Source: Acidobacteriota bacterium (GTDB taxonomy: Bacteria > Acidobacteriota > Thermoanaerobaculia > Multivoradales > JBCCEF01). From it: DNA of 64,000 bases. Location: positions 1 to 64,000 of the forward strand of contig JBCCEF010000013.1 of NCBI GenBank assembly GCA_039030395.1. The letters are read 5' to 3'. The notes under the pieces were generated by a model. It was not told the DNA's origin and made no database searches. It was given only the letters and a program-made list of their open reading frames with translations. Position 1 is the first letter of the stretch; each line of letters begins with the position of its first letter. Of the stretch, positions 55,901 to 64,000 are shown one piece after another. The translations under genes were made by a program, and so were the position numbers.

Positions 55901-56028
55901 TCGCCGTCGAGGGTCATCCAGCGACCATCGCGCCCGAGTTGCGGCTGCGCCGTGGCGACGGCCGGCAGCAAAAGGATGAGAACAACCAGGAGGATCGGGG
56001 CGGTTCTGCGAGAAGTTGGATCGTTCAT
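52960..56028 (-). CDS. secreted clan-A-type glycoside hydrolase with FN3 and two DNRLRE/CBM-like domains
   Basis: 1022 residues. The ATG at 56028 has GGAGG 7 nt upstream and a signal peptide (LLVVLILLLPAVATA). The N-terminal 400 residues look like a TIM-barrel glycosidase: NKLRIWLYNYYDDRLLYPW, the acid/base NE in VFFEICNEFPLL, FHFYNYSPN, and a nucleophile candidate in LLWLNEGGRYF. A beta domain, an FN3-type module (PPAPTAVGASDG...VTWNASPGAIDYEIWRH) and two tandem DNRLRE/CBM-like beta-sandwiches of about 150 residues follow (each with FxxxxVTFG or LTFGL and a SWTSQAAPNANFG or SFVDRADRYRNFG start). It probably binds and cuts a polysaccharide outside the cell. It lies 45 nt after the RHS gene. 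Confidence 0.85.
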   Translation of the reverse strand: MNDPTSRRTAPILLVVLILLLPAVATAQPQLGRDGRWMTLDGEYRYVVGWDSQQFAADPSIDLGAKLGQLRAYDVNKLRIWLYNYYDDRLLYPWRVVGGKMDLEQWDPAFWSRMRALVEAAQPDILVEVTLFAPTHLGRANHWVGLPGWGPNAWNETQNLNGVFEPNSRGTLIPEFFHLDHVGTSHSGKSLRDYQRELVTKAIDELGGYSNVFFEICNEFPLLRSRGADANGAMEIAWQRNWIDRVDAQTSNLVTVHAQQASGANTTGAVHYASYPGVDALNFHFYNYSPNRISDLLRGADPNSSPVNLQGSDKLLWLNEGGRYFNDDGSLNSALLDQETRAAWAMLTAGGYYSFYEDVPQHIGSNAWRAAAERARALRRIAESLRFWEMSPVDGALQEYDSLVQAGPTPGNWQVLADPGSQYLVYFWDAAGSASGPAVQIQLPEGNYDYVWYDVRRAATVLASGTVTGGGVSTVPRPPNSAWRPQAGVALTLVRHGAEGFLAGSSSCTTLSGWARDSDTAAPVQVDIYRGRLGAGGVLAASVLADKLRPDVGAHGFSLPTPSAFFTGQPEVVWAYARDLNSNGTPTGALSALQGSPKALTCVSAPPAPTAVGASDGTFTDRVRVTWNASPGAIDYEIWRHTGSDVRGAKRIGFGHIGTVFGDFSASPGQVYHYWVRARNETGISGFSLPDRGSRGIATTTMNLPAVDDSFVDRADRYRNFGAAGSFYIRGGQSGRTRHSFLKFVVPASVGEVLDARLRLRSLGPAIPGAALYRVRNTQWSEGSVNWDNWDRNGLVLTEVDTLQNLSFAADFDVTSAVPGNGSVTFGIASFTADSEGVEFWSREAPASASRPVLTVTTGSGQARTFQPIADSWTSQAAPNANFGAEPVLGIRAGGSDQGKFAFLEFRPAGLTGSVTSATLRMRVKTFVPEARLYRVDGTQWTEAGVTWENWDQNALGLQFLGATGALAGGQWHEIDVTGAEIEGGDVLTFGLTTSTDQHALGFSSDESSIYAPSLILTFEPR

Positions 56029-56072
56029 TCTGCCTCCACTTGTCGATGTCGAAGATTTTTCTGCGCGAACAC

Positions 56073-59000
56073 TCACTCATCGGAAAGGGCTATCGGTGGC
56101 GCGCCATCGAGCCTCTTTTCAATGAACCTCTTGAGTTTCCGGGCTGCCCTTGCGCCCAAATACGCCAGCTGCAGCTGCGGCAGCGCAAATCTGGCGCCCT
56201 TTCCGGCGTTCAGGACAAAGGTCGTTTGTTCCGCCGCCGCGGTGCCCACTCCCGGGCGTAGTTGGAGGACTGCCGAAGCGCCCGCTCCTTCTCCTTTGTC
56301 GTTGGGAAGCGTGACGTCAGCGCCGAGCCCTGGGAGATCCGCGCGCACCGATACGCTTTCGCCCGCCATGGAATCCACCGTCACGTCGAACTGGATTCCG
56401 CCCTTCGCGGTGACCTCGCCGATGCCCAAGCCGACAGATTGGGATTGGGAGGCTCCAAGCCGGAAGATCAGGCCTACGTCACCTTCGTGGTCGGCCGCGA
56501 CTCCAAGCTCGACGGAAAGATCGAGTTCGAGCGCCTTGGGGTCCACGTAACCGTGGTCCTCGCTGGCACCGTTCGTTCGGGTGGGATCGAACCGTTCATC
56601 GGCTTTGCGGGCAACCCACTGCAGGGGCAAAGGAAGCCCCAAGTCCGCGGAGATCGCGGCTACCGCCACCTCCCGTCCATCGGGATCGACCAGACGCACC
56701 GGATTGTTCCGAGCGTAGGCAAAGCGGTTCCAAGACTGAGGCGCCAGGGGGCTGCCGGCCACCGGGTCCACGCTCAGGAAGCGCCCGAATAGCGGGCTGT
56801 AGTAGCGCGCGTGCATGTAGTCGAGATCCCCCTCGACGGGCCCGTTGGCGTCGCGCTCATGGCCGGTGAATTGAAGCTCCTCTGCGCCGGCTGCGGGTAT
56901 TTCGGTGTAGCCGCCGAAGGGGTAGTAGGTGTTGAGGGTCACCCGTGCCCCGGCCTCGTCGGTGATCAGGCGGGTGGTGCCGAGATGGTCCAGGTGGAAG
57001 TGGCGAGTCTCACCGCCGGCCTGTTCGGCGGCCACTTGGCGATCGCCGGCGTGAATGTAGTTCTTGAGCCGGCTCCAGCCTCCGGCGGACTGACGGAAGC
57101 GGCTCAGCACTTGGTTGCCCGGGCCGCGGGGAGTCCAAGTCTGGGCACCGCTCTCCAGGTCGAGGACGGCCACCCGCTCATCGTCGACGGTGTAGAGATA
57201 GGACCGATCGGCACCGCCGCCGGCGAGGGTCAGGCGGGAGAGCTGGTCGAAGGGATCGTAGCGGTAGGCATAGGCTAGGCCACCGATGTCGAGGGCGGTG
57301 AGATTGCCACGCGGATCGAAGACGGCACCCTCGGCGACGGTGAGCCGGTTGCGCCCGTCAACGCCGATGGACCGGACGGAGCCATCGGTCGTGATGGCGC
57401 GCAAATTGCCGTAGGCGTCATAGCGAAAGTCCTGATCGCGGGTGCCGGTGCTGGTGGCGACCCGGCTTTCGGTGAGCCGGCCGGCCAGGTCGTAGCTGTA
57501 GCGCTCGACGCCGTTCGAGGTGTCGATGCGATGAATGTTGCCGGCACCGTCGTAGTGGAACGGCCCGTAGGTCCAATCGCCGCCGGAAACTCCCGAGGTT
57601 CGGATGCGGTGGAGCGGCGACCAAGCCGTGGCGCTCAGCTCGTGATGGTCGGTGACACCGTTGGCGTGGGTGAGCGAAGCGAGGAGTCCGGTCGGGTGGT
57701 AGCGAATCTCGTCCGCAAAGCCGGGAATCGCCGTCAGGAAGCCGCGGTTGAAACCGAAGGCCACCGTGGGCGCGGCGACCACGTCCTCGCACGGTGGCCG
57801 GTCGCAGGTGGGATAGCGCAGCGCGGTGACGTTGCCGAGTGGGTCGTATCCGACCACCTCGGCTTCGAAAGTCGGACCGTCGCTCGCACGCACCGAGTAC
57901 TTCGACAGTCGGCCGCCGGCCTGACCGTAGTGCAACGTCTCGGTCACCACCACGTCGTCGACCAGCCCCGGATCGGCGGCTTGGGCGATGCGATTGTGGC
58001 GCTTGGTCTGGTGTAGTTTGCCGGCGCAGAGGCCGGCACATGCGCCATTGCCGCGGGCGTAGAAGTACTCCTTCCAGAGGGATCTCGACGCTCCTTCGAC
58101 CTGCTCGACCTGGGTCAACCTCCCGGCCCGGTCGTAGCGGTACTCGAGATTCCAGGGGGAGCCCGGCGGATCGACGGCCAGCACGTTGCCCAGCGGATCG
58201 TAGGCCGGGTAGCGCAGGGTCCCCGGTGACCCGGTGCCGAGTTCCGGATGGGTCTCCGAGCTGATGAAGCCGCGCCGATCGTAAGTGAAAGAACGCTCCT
58301 GGCCGGTGCAGGGATTGCCCGGGTCGTCGTCGGCGTCGTCGATGCAAACCCGGGTCAAGCGGTCGCCACGGTCGTACGCGTAGGTCGTCGTCACCGGTGC
58401 GCCGCCCTCCCCGGCCGGTTCGCGCACCAGGACCAGGCGGCCCAGGCCGTCGCGTATTTCCTGCCGGTGGGATTCCTGCGAACCACTGGCCGTGTGAACG
58501 TCCACGGTCTGATCCACCCGGCGATCGCCGAAGTAAGTGAACCGGATGACCGAGTCGTCCGGCCGGACGACCCGCGCCGGCCGGCCCAAGGAGTCGTAGT
58601 CCTCGAAGCGCGTGACGAATCCCGAAGGCCCGTCGCTGCCCCACTCGGAGGTCGATAGCAACTGACCCGCCGGATCGTGCGCGAAACGGCGCACGGCGAA
58701 CCCCGCGGGTAGGCGCCGGCGTTCTTCGACCGGCCGGCCCAACTCGTCGTAGGCGAGGATGCTGCGGGTGAGGGTGGCGGCGCCGGTACAGTTCGTCGAG
58801 CCGTGCACACAGGTGCGCACCCGGTATTCGAGATCTGCGAGGTCGTAGGTGTGAACGGTCCAGGCCCAACCGTTCGCCTGCGGCTTCTCGTGGATCAACC
58901 GGTTCATCCGATCGTAGACGAACTCCGTCTCGTGACCGGCGGCATCGCGACTCTTGACCACCTTGCCGGTCGACGGATCCACCGTGTGATCCTCGATGAG

Positions 59001-61151
59001 GAGCACCGTTTGCGCGCTGCAACCGGTGGCGGCCGGGTCGCAGGACAGGTAGCGGCTGCGAGCCAGGGATCCGTAGTCGTAGTCATGGGCTACGACGTAC
59101 GGACCGTGCGCCGGAGCCGCCGCCGCGCCACAGCCCGTGTTTAGGCCCTGGTCGTCGCCGCCGTAGTGCACTTCCCTGATTCGGTTTCCGTGCGCGTCCG
59201 GGACCCACCTCACCAGCAGGTCGCCGGCGCCCTCAGCCGCTGCCTTGAGGATCCGCCGGCCGGCGAGGAAGCCGGTCGCCGGATCGAAGCAAAACAGCGA
59301 TCGCTCCCTCGAGCCCCCCGCGGTCACATTGCGCTCGCTGTAGGTGTCGAGAATCCACGGATCCCCCGGGGCGGGCAGGGTGAAAGCTGGGCTGCCACCG
59401 AGGGTGCCGCGATCGGGGTTGTACTGAGTGACGATCGTCTTTCGGCTCTCCCCTATCGGAAAGTCACTATCGCGGACCTCCCGGCGGAAGTGCCCCAGAC
59501 CGTCGTAGTCGCTATACCTGGATTCGACGAAGTGTTCGCCGTCGTCGTGGTAGACGGTGCGCCGCCAGCGCACCCGGTGGTCGCGCTCGAACTCCGAGCC
59601 GCTGCCCTGGCGATCGCTGTCGTAATCGAGCCAGACGCTGCGCGTCGGCGTAGCGGCGCCGGGGGCATAGGTTTCCGTGGACAAATAAGGGGGATCCGCT
59701 TGGAATTCGCCCTGGGCGTGAGGATCGCATTGGGTGTAGGGCAGGCCGCGCTTGTAATACTGACCGTCTTCGGCGGCCATGAAGTAGTGGACGGTCCGGT
59801 TGCCCACCGGATCGGTAATGGTGGTCTGGTAGTGACAAGGCTGGAAATCGAGATCCGTGTGGTCTCCGGGCTCTCGGTCCATTGGCGCCTCCCACTCCGA
59901 CCAGCTCGGCTGATAGGTCCACTCGCCGAGACTTTGGCCCAACCGTCCGGTGACCGCCTTGCGCCGGACTCCGAAGTTGAAGTTCGGAGCGTAGTCATCG
60001 AGTGGATACTGCGGGTCTCCCACCGGCTTGGAGAATAGGAATTCGTAGCGGCCGTACTCCCAGGTATAGGTGGCGCCGGTGGGCAGCCGGAGCGACTCGA
60101 TCGCCCCGGACTTGCGGGGACCGGCGCCGTCGTCACCGGTGTGGTAGGTCATGACCAAGCGCGATCCGTCCGGCTGGTGGACGGCAGTCAACAAGTCCAC
60201 ATCCACCGACAGCGGTGGATCTTCGCTGGTGAGAGCAGCGCAGTTGAGCCGCTGCCGCATTTCGGCGTAGCGGTGCCTTGGGACCGATACAGACTCGGCG
60301 TACTCGAAAGAATAGGAAACCGTTCCGTCGATCCAGCTCAACTTGACCTCTCGAATGCGCGACCCGGGGGGCGCAAGGGGGTCGAAAAGAACCTCCTGGG
60401 TCCGATGGTGCCGCGTGTCGTTGAGGACCCAGCGATGGTTCGCGGCCGAGTAGTCGACGGTCAGAAACTCACCGAAGGGATCTCGGAACTGGACCGGTCG
60501 CCAGTCGGGCTCGGCCGGGGTGCCTTGGTTGACGAATCGCTGGGTCACCCCGTCCGGAAAGTCGAGTTCGATCTCACAGTCGGCGGCATAGGGTCCCGTG
60601 GGGGCGGTGTGGCAGGCACCGGAACTGCGCATGCGGATGTAGGAGCCGTCGTTGGTGAAGGAGATCTGCGGCTGCCCGAGGTCGGGATGCAGGCTGTCGT
60701 AGAAGCCTTGCCGACCACCGTCCGGGCCGGCATAGATCCAGCGGTTCCCAAACCGGTTGAAGGGAGCCTGATTGGGCTCGAACAGCCGCCCGAGGGACAC
60801 CGACCAGCCGATGCCGGCGTTGGACTGCCGCGCCGGATACGCAATGTGCAGATCCACATCGCCCTCGCTCGTGCGACAGAACTCAGGATCCCAATCCCAG
60901 GCGTTGGAGTTGTAGAGCAATTGCAAGCCGTAGGACCTGCCGCCGCCGGTGGGAAACTGCTGACCGAGGGGAAGGGTCAACACCAGATTGCCGCTCTGGG
61001 CGTTGACGCGGTCGATGTCACCGACCGCGAAGGGCGTGTTCTCGGGGAGTCCTCGGCGATGGCTCGGGAAGTCGTCCACCGGCCCCTGAGCACCCGCCGC
61101 CCCGGGGAGGACGAGGAAGAGAAGCGTCATCATCCGAAAGATCTTTCGCAT
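56073..61151 (-). CDS. secreted RHS/YD-repeat protein
   Basis: 1692 residues with a Sec signal peptide (FRMMTLLFLVLPGAAGA). The body is built of many YD/RHS repeats (GxxxxYxYDxxGRL, for example YSYDLAGRLTESR and YRYDPFDQLSRL), forming a beta-cocoon. It ends in the RHS core signature YYSPLFGRFLSVDPVAGSPL...NRFAYARNNPVRLVDPDG. Beyond the core lies a variable tip of about 185 residues, beta-rich with a basic amphipathic end (RAARKLKRFIEKRL). I see no nuclease, deaminase or other toxin motif in the tip, and no small immunity-like gene follows. The Sec signal sets it apart from type VI secretion RHS effectors. Its ATG overlaps the stop of the gene before it (TGATG). Confidence 0.9.
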   Translation of the reverse strand: MRKIFRMMTLLFLVLPGAAGAQGPVDDFPSHRRGLPENTPFAVGDIDRVNAQSGNLVLTLPLGQQFPTGGGRSYGLQLLYNSNAWDWDPEFCRTSEGDVDLHIAYPARQSNAGIGWSVSLGRLFEPNQAPFNRFGNRWIYAGPDGGRQGFYDSLHPDLGQPQISFTNDGSYIRMRSSGACHTAPTGPYAADCEIELDFPDGVTQRFVNQGTPAEPDWRPVQFRDPFGEFLTVDYSAANHRWVLNDTRHHRTQEVLFDPLAPPGSRIREVKLSWIDGTVSYSFEYAESVSVPRHRYAEMRQRLNCAALTSEDPPLSVDVDLLTAVHQPDGSRLVMTYHTGDDGAGPRKSGAIESLRLPTGATYTWEYGRYEFLFSKPVGDPQYPLDDYAPNFNFGVRRKAVTGRLGQSLGEWTYQPSWSEWEAPMDREPGDHTDLDFQPCHYQTTITDPVGNRTVHYFMAAEDGQYYKRGLPYTQCDPHAQGEFQADPPYLSTETYAPGAATPTRSVWLDYDSDRQGSGSEFERDHRVRWRRTVYHDDGEHFVESRYSDYDGLGHFRREVRDSDFPIGESRKTIVTQYNPDRGTLGGSPAFTLPAPGDPWILDTYSERNVTAGGSRERSLFCFDPATGFLAGRRILKAAAEGAGDLLVRWVPDAHGNRIREVHYGGDDQGLNTGCGAAAAPAHGPYVVAHDYDYGSLARSRYLSCDPAATGCSAQTVLLIEDHTVDPSTGKVVKSRDAAGHETEFVYDRMNRLIHEKPQANGWAWTVHTYDLADLEYRVRTCVHGSTNCTGAATLTRSILAYDELGRPVEERRRLPAGFAVRRFAHDPAGQLLSTSEWGSDGPSGFVTRFEDYDSLGRPARVVRPDDSVIRFTYFGDRRVDQTVDVHTASGSQESHRQEIRDGLGRLVLVREPAGEGGAPVTTTYAYDRGDRLTRVCIDDADDDPGNPCTGQERSFTYDRRGFISSETHPELGTGSPGTLRYPAYDPLGNVLAVDPPGSPWNLEYRYDRAGRLTQVEQVEGASRSLWKEYFYARGNGACAGLCAGKLHQTKRHNRIAQAADPGLVDDVVVTETLHYGQAGGRLSKYSVRASDGPTFEAEVVGYDPLGNVTALRYPTCDRPPCEDVVAAPTVAFGFNRGFLTAIPGFADEIRYHPTGLLASLTHANGVTDHHELSATAWSPLHRIRTSGVSGGDWTYGPFHYDGAGNIHRIDTSNGVERYSYDLAGRLTESRVATSTGTRDQDFRYDAYGNLRAITTDGSVRSIGVDGRNRLTVAEGAVFDPRGNLTALDIGGLAYAYRYDPFDQLSRLTLAGGGADRSYLYTVDDERVAVLDLESGAQTWTPRGPGNQVLSRFRQSAGGWSRLKNYIHAGDRQVAAEQAGGETRHFHLDHLGTTRLITDEAGARVTLNTYYPFGGYTEIPAAGAEELQFTGHERDANGPVEGDLDYMHARYYSPLFGRFLSVDPVAGSPLAPQSWNRFAYARNNPVRLVDPDGREVAVAAISADLGLPLPLQWVARKADERFDPTRTNGASEDHGYVDPKALELDLSVELGVAADHEGDVGLIFRLGASQSQSVGLGIGEVTAKGGIQFDVTVDSMAGESVSVRADLPGLGADVTLPNDKGEGAGASAVLQLRPGVGTAAAEQTTFVLNAGKGARFALPQLQLAYLGARAARKLKRFIEKRLDGAPPIALSDE

Positions 61152-64000
61152 CAGTATGTTCTCGCTTTCATCGCCCTACGGCGCCGCGCGCCACGAGCGG
61201 TAGTCATCGATCGAGTAGCTGCCCGAGACTCCGTCGTCGGTAGCAAAGCCTCCGCCCAGCAGGTCGGTGTCGACCCCAGGGGTGTCATTGTCGAGGCGTG
61301 GATGCCGGGACCGGGCGTGATCGCGACCGCCAGGCCGTGGCTTCCCTCGACAGCGGCCACCGAACTGGCCGCCACCTGACCTCCTCCTGAAACCGCCGGT
61401 GCCCAGGCGTCCAGGGTGGCCGAGTCGAAGTCGTCCACCTGGACGAAAGAACGGCTGCGAGCCCCGCGACAGGAACGGAAGTCATCGAAATAGAGCGAGC
61501 CCGCGACATCCGGTTCGATGCCGTAGACCGCTCCCAGATTGACGCCGTCGATCCAGCGGAGATCGTTGTCGACCTGCGCCAAAACCAAGGCCTGGCGGTG
61601 GTCGATCCACAGGCGAGCGCCGCCGTCCGAGGCGCCCGGCCCGCTGCCCGCCCACCACTCGAGATGGATCCTCTGGCGCTGATCGAAGATCGGGGCCGAC
61701 CGGGCCTCCCAGACGCCGGCGTCGCTACGCACAGCCAGCACCAGCTCATAACCCTCCGTGCTTTTGCGCAAGGCCAGGCTCACCACCACTCCATAGCCGC
61801 CTTGGCCGCCGGTGAGCACCGGATGCTCGGCTCCCCGTTTCATCGTCAAGGCGGAGGGGTCGAACAAGAACCGGCTCTGGAAGTGGGTCTCCCTTTCCGG
61901 CGAGGCGTCATGGAGAAACACTCCTTGAGCCCCCGGCTGGAGGGCCACTTCCAGTCCCGCGGAGCCGGCGAGGGCCGCGGCGGGAGAGGTCGTCACCTGT
62001 CCACCGCTGGCGACCACCTGGGTCCAACCGGCCAGGGTCGATTCGAAGTCGTCCGAGAGAATCTCGACGCAGGCGGCCTCGGCCTCCAGCGTCACCTCCG
62101 CCGACGCGGTGAGCGTCGGGTGCTCGTGCCAGGCGGCGGTGTAGTCGAAAGTGTCCACACCGGCGGTCCAGAACGCCGGATCCGGGACGTAGCGGATACT
62201 GAGGCCGCTGCCGCGAGGATTGATCCTTCCCCACTGCGGATCGCTCCAGCCGTCGAGGAACAACTCACCGACCGGCCGGTCGTCGTCCAGCAACGCGGCA
62301 GAGGGAAGGTCGAAGCTCAGCGCACCCTCCGGCACCAGGAAGACATCGGGACCCGCGGCGACCGGGCTGGCGTCCACGGTAATCGTCACCGTTGCCGGAT
62401 CCGATACCCGCCCAAAGCGGTCGCGCACCACGTAGGAGAACCGATCGGTGCCGACGAATCCGGGTTGCGGCTGATACACGACGCTCGCCGGTTGGAGCTC
62501 CACGTGGCCGTGCTCGGGACCGCCCGGTTGGAGCGCGACGATCAATGCCTCGCCGCTGTCGTTGGCCAGAAGATCGCCGAAGGGAATCGCGACCGGCAAG
62601 TCCTCATAGGTCGGAATCTCGTCCGGCGCGGCGAGGATCGGCGGAACCGGTCCGGCGAACAGCCAGATCGTCCCCGACGCCGAGGTGCCGTCCGCTTGCT
62701 GGCCGGGCATCGGATCCAGCTCGGCCGTGTAGGCGAAGGAATCCGGAGCGCAGCCGGTATAGAAGGCCTCTTCGGGCTGGTATTGCCAGCCGCCGAAGGA
62801 GCCGTCGCCGGCATACCAGGGCAGCACCCGACCGCAATCGGTTTCGACGAACTGCGGGGCGCCTCCCACCGCCCGCACTAGGCCCGGCGGCTCGTCGTTT
62901 GCTAGAACATGGCCGATTTGCCCAGAGAGATGGCCCGACGGAATGAAGAAGTGGTCGACAACGCCCGGCGGCACCCGATACAGGTCCGGCCGCGCCTCGA
63001 CACCGTTGGTGGCGATCAACGTCACCTCACCGCGGTCCAGCCGCTCCGGCGAGGTGTCGAGGTAGATCTCGTAGTGCAGGGTCGCCCGACGAGAGGTCCA
63101 GAAGTCGGCGTTCGGGAAGAACTCGATCACCCCGTCGTCCCGGGCTGCGGTACGGGTCGCGGCTTCGTCCGACGCCACAACCTGGATTCGGCCCGGCGGA
63201 CCATCGTTGGGGAGCAGGTACGCGTTGGGAATCCGCAACACCTCGCGGTCCGGGTCGAAGGGCACCTTGACGACGTCGTCCTGGGCCGTCGGCGAAGGCA
63301 CCAGCCGCACCGCGGCGCTGTCCGTCAGTTCCTGGTCGAGCACCGCCGCATAGGTGAACTCGAAACTGGCGCCGGGCTGATCCCAGAAGGGCGGAGCCGG
63401 TTCGAATCCCCACAGCGGACCGGCCTGGAAACTCAGCGAACCGAAGCTTGGGTCGTAGTCGGACGGCAGACGGTCCTCCACCGTCAAGGGTCCCGGAGCG
63501 TCGTCGTTGCTCAATAGCCAGGCGAACTCCACCGGGTAGGTGCCACCCCACGGCACCGGGCCGAAATCGTCGCGAGCTTGCACGGGATTGTTCTCGAACA
63601 AATGAACCGTCGCCCTGGCCGTCGCCTGGGGATTGCCGGCGAGTTCGATCTCGTAGCTGAAGCGGTCGCCCTCCTCCGGAAACGGACCGGGGCGGGTGTG
63701 GGTGTACCGCCAGCCCTGGGCGGTGCCGGTGAGGGTTCCGTGGAAGGGGCCGGAGCCGGGCACGGCACGACGGACGGCGGTCAGCCCGGTCGGCAGGTCG
63801 TCGCCAAGCACCTCGGCGAAGGAGATGTCCTCCACCCGATCGGTTCCGATGACGATGTAGTCGTCGTCCGCGAGAGGACCCTCAGGAACCAGGCTGGCGG
63901 TCGCCGAGGCGGTGAGATGCGGGTTGTCGCGATGCCGGATCGTGTACTCGAAACTTCCCAGCCGCCCGCTCCAGAAGGCCGGGTTGTTGACGTGGAAACG
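61151..64000 (-). CDS. large multidomain surface protein, partial (5' end beyond the window)
   Basis: 949 residues are visible and the frame stays open through base 64000, so the true start lies outside; the GTG at 63835 is not a credible start. The visible part consists of repeated Ig/cadherin-like tandem domains of about 100 residues with the pattern ...NDxPPGxxxV...FWxGxxxFxYxxxLDxxP..., as in VCBS/Big-type adhesins. Two concanavalin-like modules follow (SDDFESTLAGWTQV... and VDDFDSATLDAWAP...). The second is truncated: after GIHA the annotated frame turns into low-quality basic sequence, while another frame continues LDNDTPGVDTDLLGGGF... to SIDDYRSWRAAP and stops at 61176. So a 1-nt shift, with probable loss of about 100 codons, damages the 3' end. 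Confidence 0.8.
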   Translation of the reverse strand, partial: RFHVNNPAFWSGRLGSFEYTIRHRDNPHLTASATASLVPEGPLADDDYIVIGTDRVEDISFAEVLGDDLPTGLTAVRRAVPGSGPFHGTLTGTAQGWRYTHTRPGPFPEEGDRFSYEIELAGNPQATARATVHLFENNPVQARDDFGPVPWGGTYPVEFAWLLSNDDAPGPLTVEDRLPSDYDPSFGSLSFQAGPLWGFEPAPPFWDQPGASFEFTYAAVLDQELTDSAAVRLVPSPTAQDDVVKVPFDPDREVLRIPNAYLLPNDGPPGRIQVVASDEAATRTAARDDGVIEFFPNADFWTSRRATLHYEIYLDTSPERLDRGEVTLIATNGVEARPDLYRVPPGVVDHFFIPSGHLSGQIGHVLANDEPPGLVRAVGGAPQFVETDCGRVLPWYAGDGSFGGWQYQPEEAFYTGCAPDSFAYTAELDPMPGQQADGTSASGTIWLFAGPVPPILAAPDEIPTYEDLPVAIPFGDLLANDSGEALIVALQPGGPEHGHVELQPASVVYQPQPGFVGTDRFSYVVRDRFGRVSDPATVTITVDASPVAAGPDVFLVPEGALSFDLPSAALLDDDRPVGELFLDGWSDPQWGRINPRGSGLSIRYVPDPAFWTAGVDTFDYTAAWHEHPTLTASAEVTLEAEAACVEILSDDFESTLAGWTQVVASGGQVTTSPAAALAGSAGLEVALQPGAQGVFLHDASPERETHFQSRFLFDPSALTMKRGAEHPVLTGGQGGYGVVVSLALRKSTEGYELVLAVRSDAGVWEARSAPIFDQRQRIHLEWWAGSGPGASDGGARLWIDHRQALVLAQVDNDLRWIDGVNLGAVYGIEPDVAGSLYFDDFRSCRGARSRSFVQVDDFDSATLDAWAPAVSGGGQVAASSVAAVEGSHGLAVAITPGPGIHASTMTPLGSTPTCWAEALLPTTESRAATRSMTTARGARRRRAMKARTY

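Noticed and set aside
56073-56628. RHS tip as a polymorphic toxin with immunity gene
   Set aside because: No catalytic motif in the tip and the next gene downstream is a large secreted hydrolase, not a small immunity protein.

Overview
The window is GC-rich, densely coded bacterial DNA. Several features suggest a Gram-negative member of the Acidobacteriota: a TolC/HlyD/C39 exporter of the NHLP type, an ECF sigma factor of the TIGR02999 type, secreted RHS and BNR-repeat proteins, a WS/DGAT acyltransferase, an ALDH16-type dehydrogenase and OmpA-type envelope anchoring. The phylum is an inference from gene content; no rRNA or tRNA gene was seen. No CRISPR array and no transposase was found.

Region 1 (1-16.9 kb) reads as a RiPP (ribosomal peptide) locus. 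A divergent HExxH protein (295-1512) faces a five-gene export operon: TolC, HlyD-like adaptor, C39 peptidase-ABC, second NHLP ABC and a cyclic-nucleotide-binding-fold protein. A zinc-ribbon/nucleotide cyclase/ATPase/TPR regulator follows. On the opposite strand lie a stand-alone lantibiotic-dehydratase C-terminal (SpaB_C) type protein, a possible 26-codon peptide, a 54-residue double-glycine precursor with core ICSIWCCSGQIERSPDIQ, an 82-residue Nif11-type precursor with core WSSSDPPPPPPGGGG, and an unknown 346-residue protein. The exporter's C39 domain should cut after the GG of both leaders. No full LanB, LanM, YcaO or radical-SAM enzyme is visible, so the chemistry is open.

Region 2 (17-26.8 kb) has aspS, then a PspA gene with a good sigma70-type promoter, a substrate-binding protein fused to an OmpA peptidoglycan-binding domain, a convergent SET-domain gene, and a four-gene operon with overlapping ends: ABC permease, ABC ATPase, membrane coiled-coil protein and a tandem-AAA ATPase. 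This looks like a wall-tethered, PspA-linked transport or stress module for which I know no described counterpart.

Region 3 (26.8-39.5 kb) has two tandem paralogues of an unrecognised family, a small secreted Cys-rich protein, a VOC protein, an aminotransferase, WS/DGAT plus alpha/beta hydrolase, DeoC plus a two-domain ALDH16-like enzyme, a beta-propeller lipoprotein and a decayed endonuclease VIII (nei) gene.

Region 4 (39.5-64 kb) holds secreted and envelope proteins (an HExxH protein, a coiled-coil/barrel protein, a BNR propeller), STAS and beta-CASP proteins, dodecin, a second Cys-rich secreted protein, an MMPL transporter with an ECF sigma factor, a frameshifted secreted-protein gene, a glycoside hydrolase with two C-terminal DNRLRE/CBM-like domains, a secreted RHS protein and a multidomain surface protein that runs off the window end.

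Two copies of an undescribed multi-hairpin repeat (10191-10395 and 48990-49170) begin exactly at the stop codons of unrelated genes and show compensatory changes in their stems. Three genes carry frameshifts or deletions, which points to gene decay or local assembly error.
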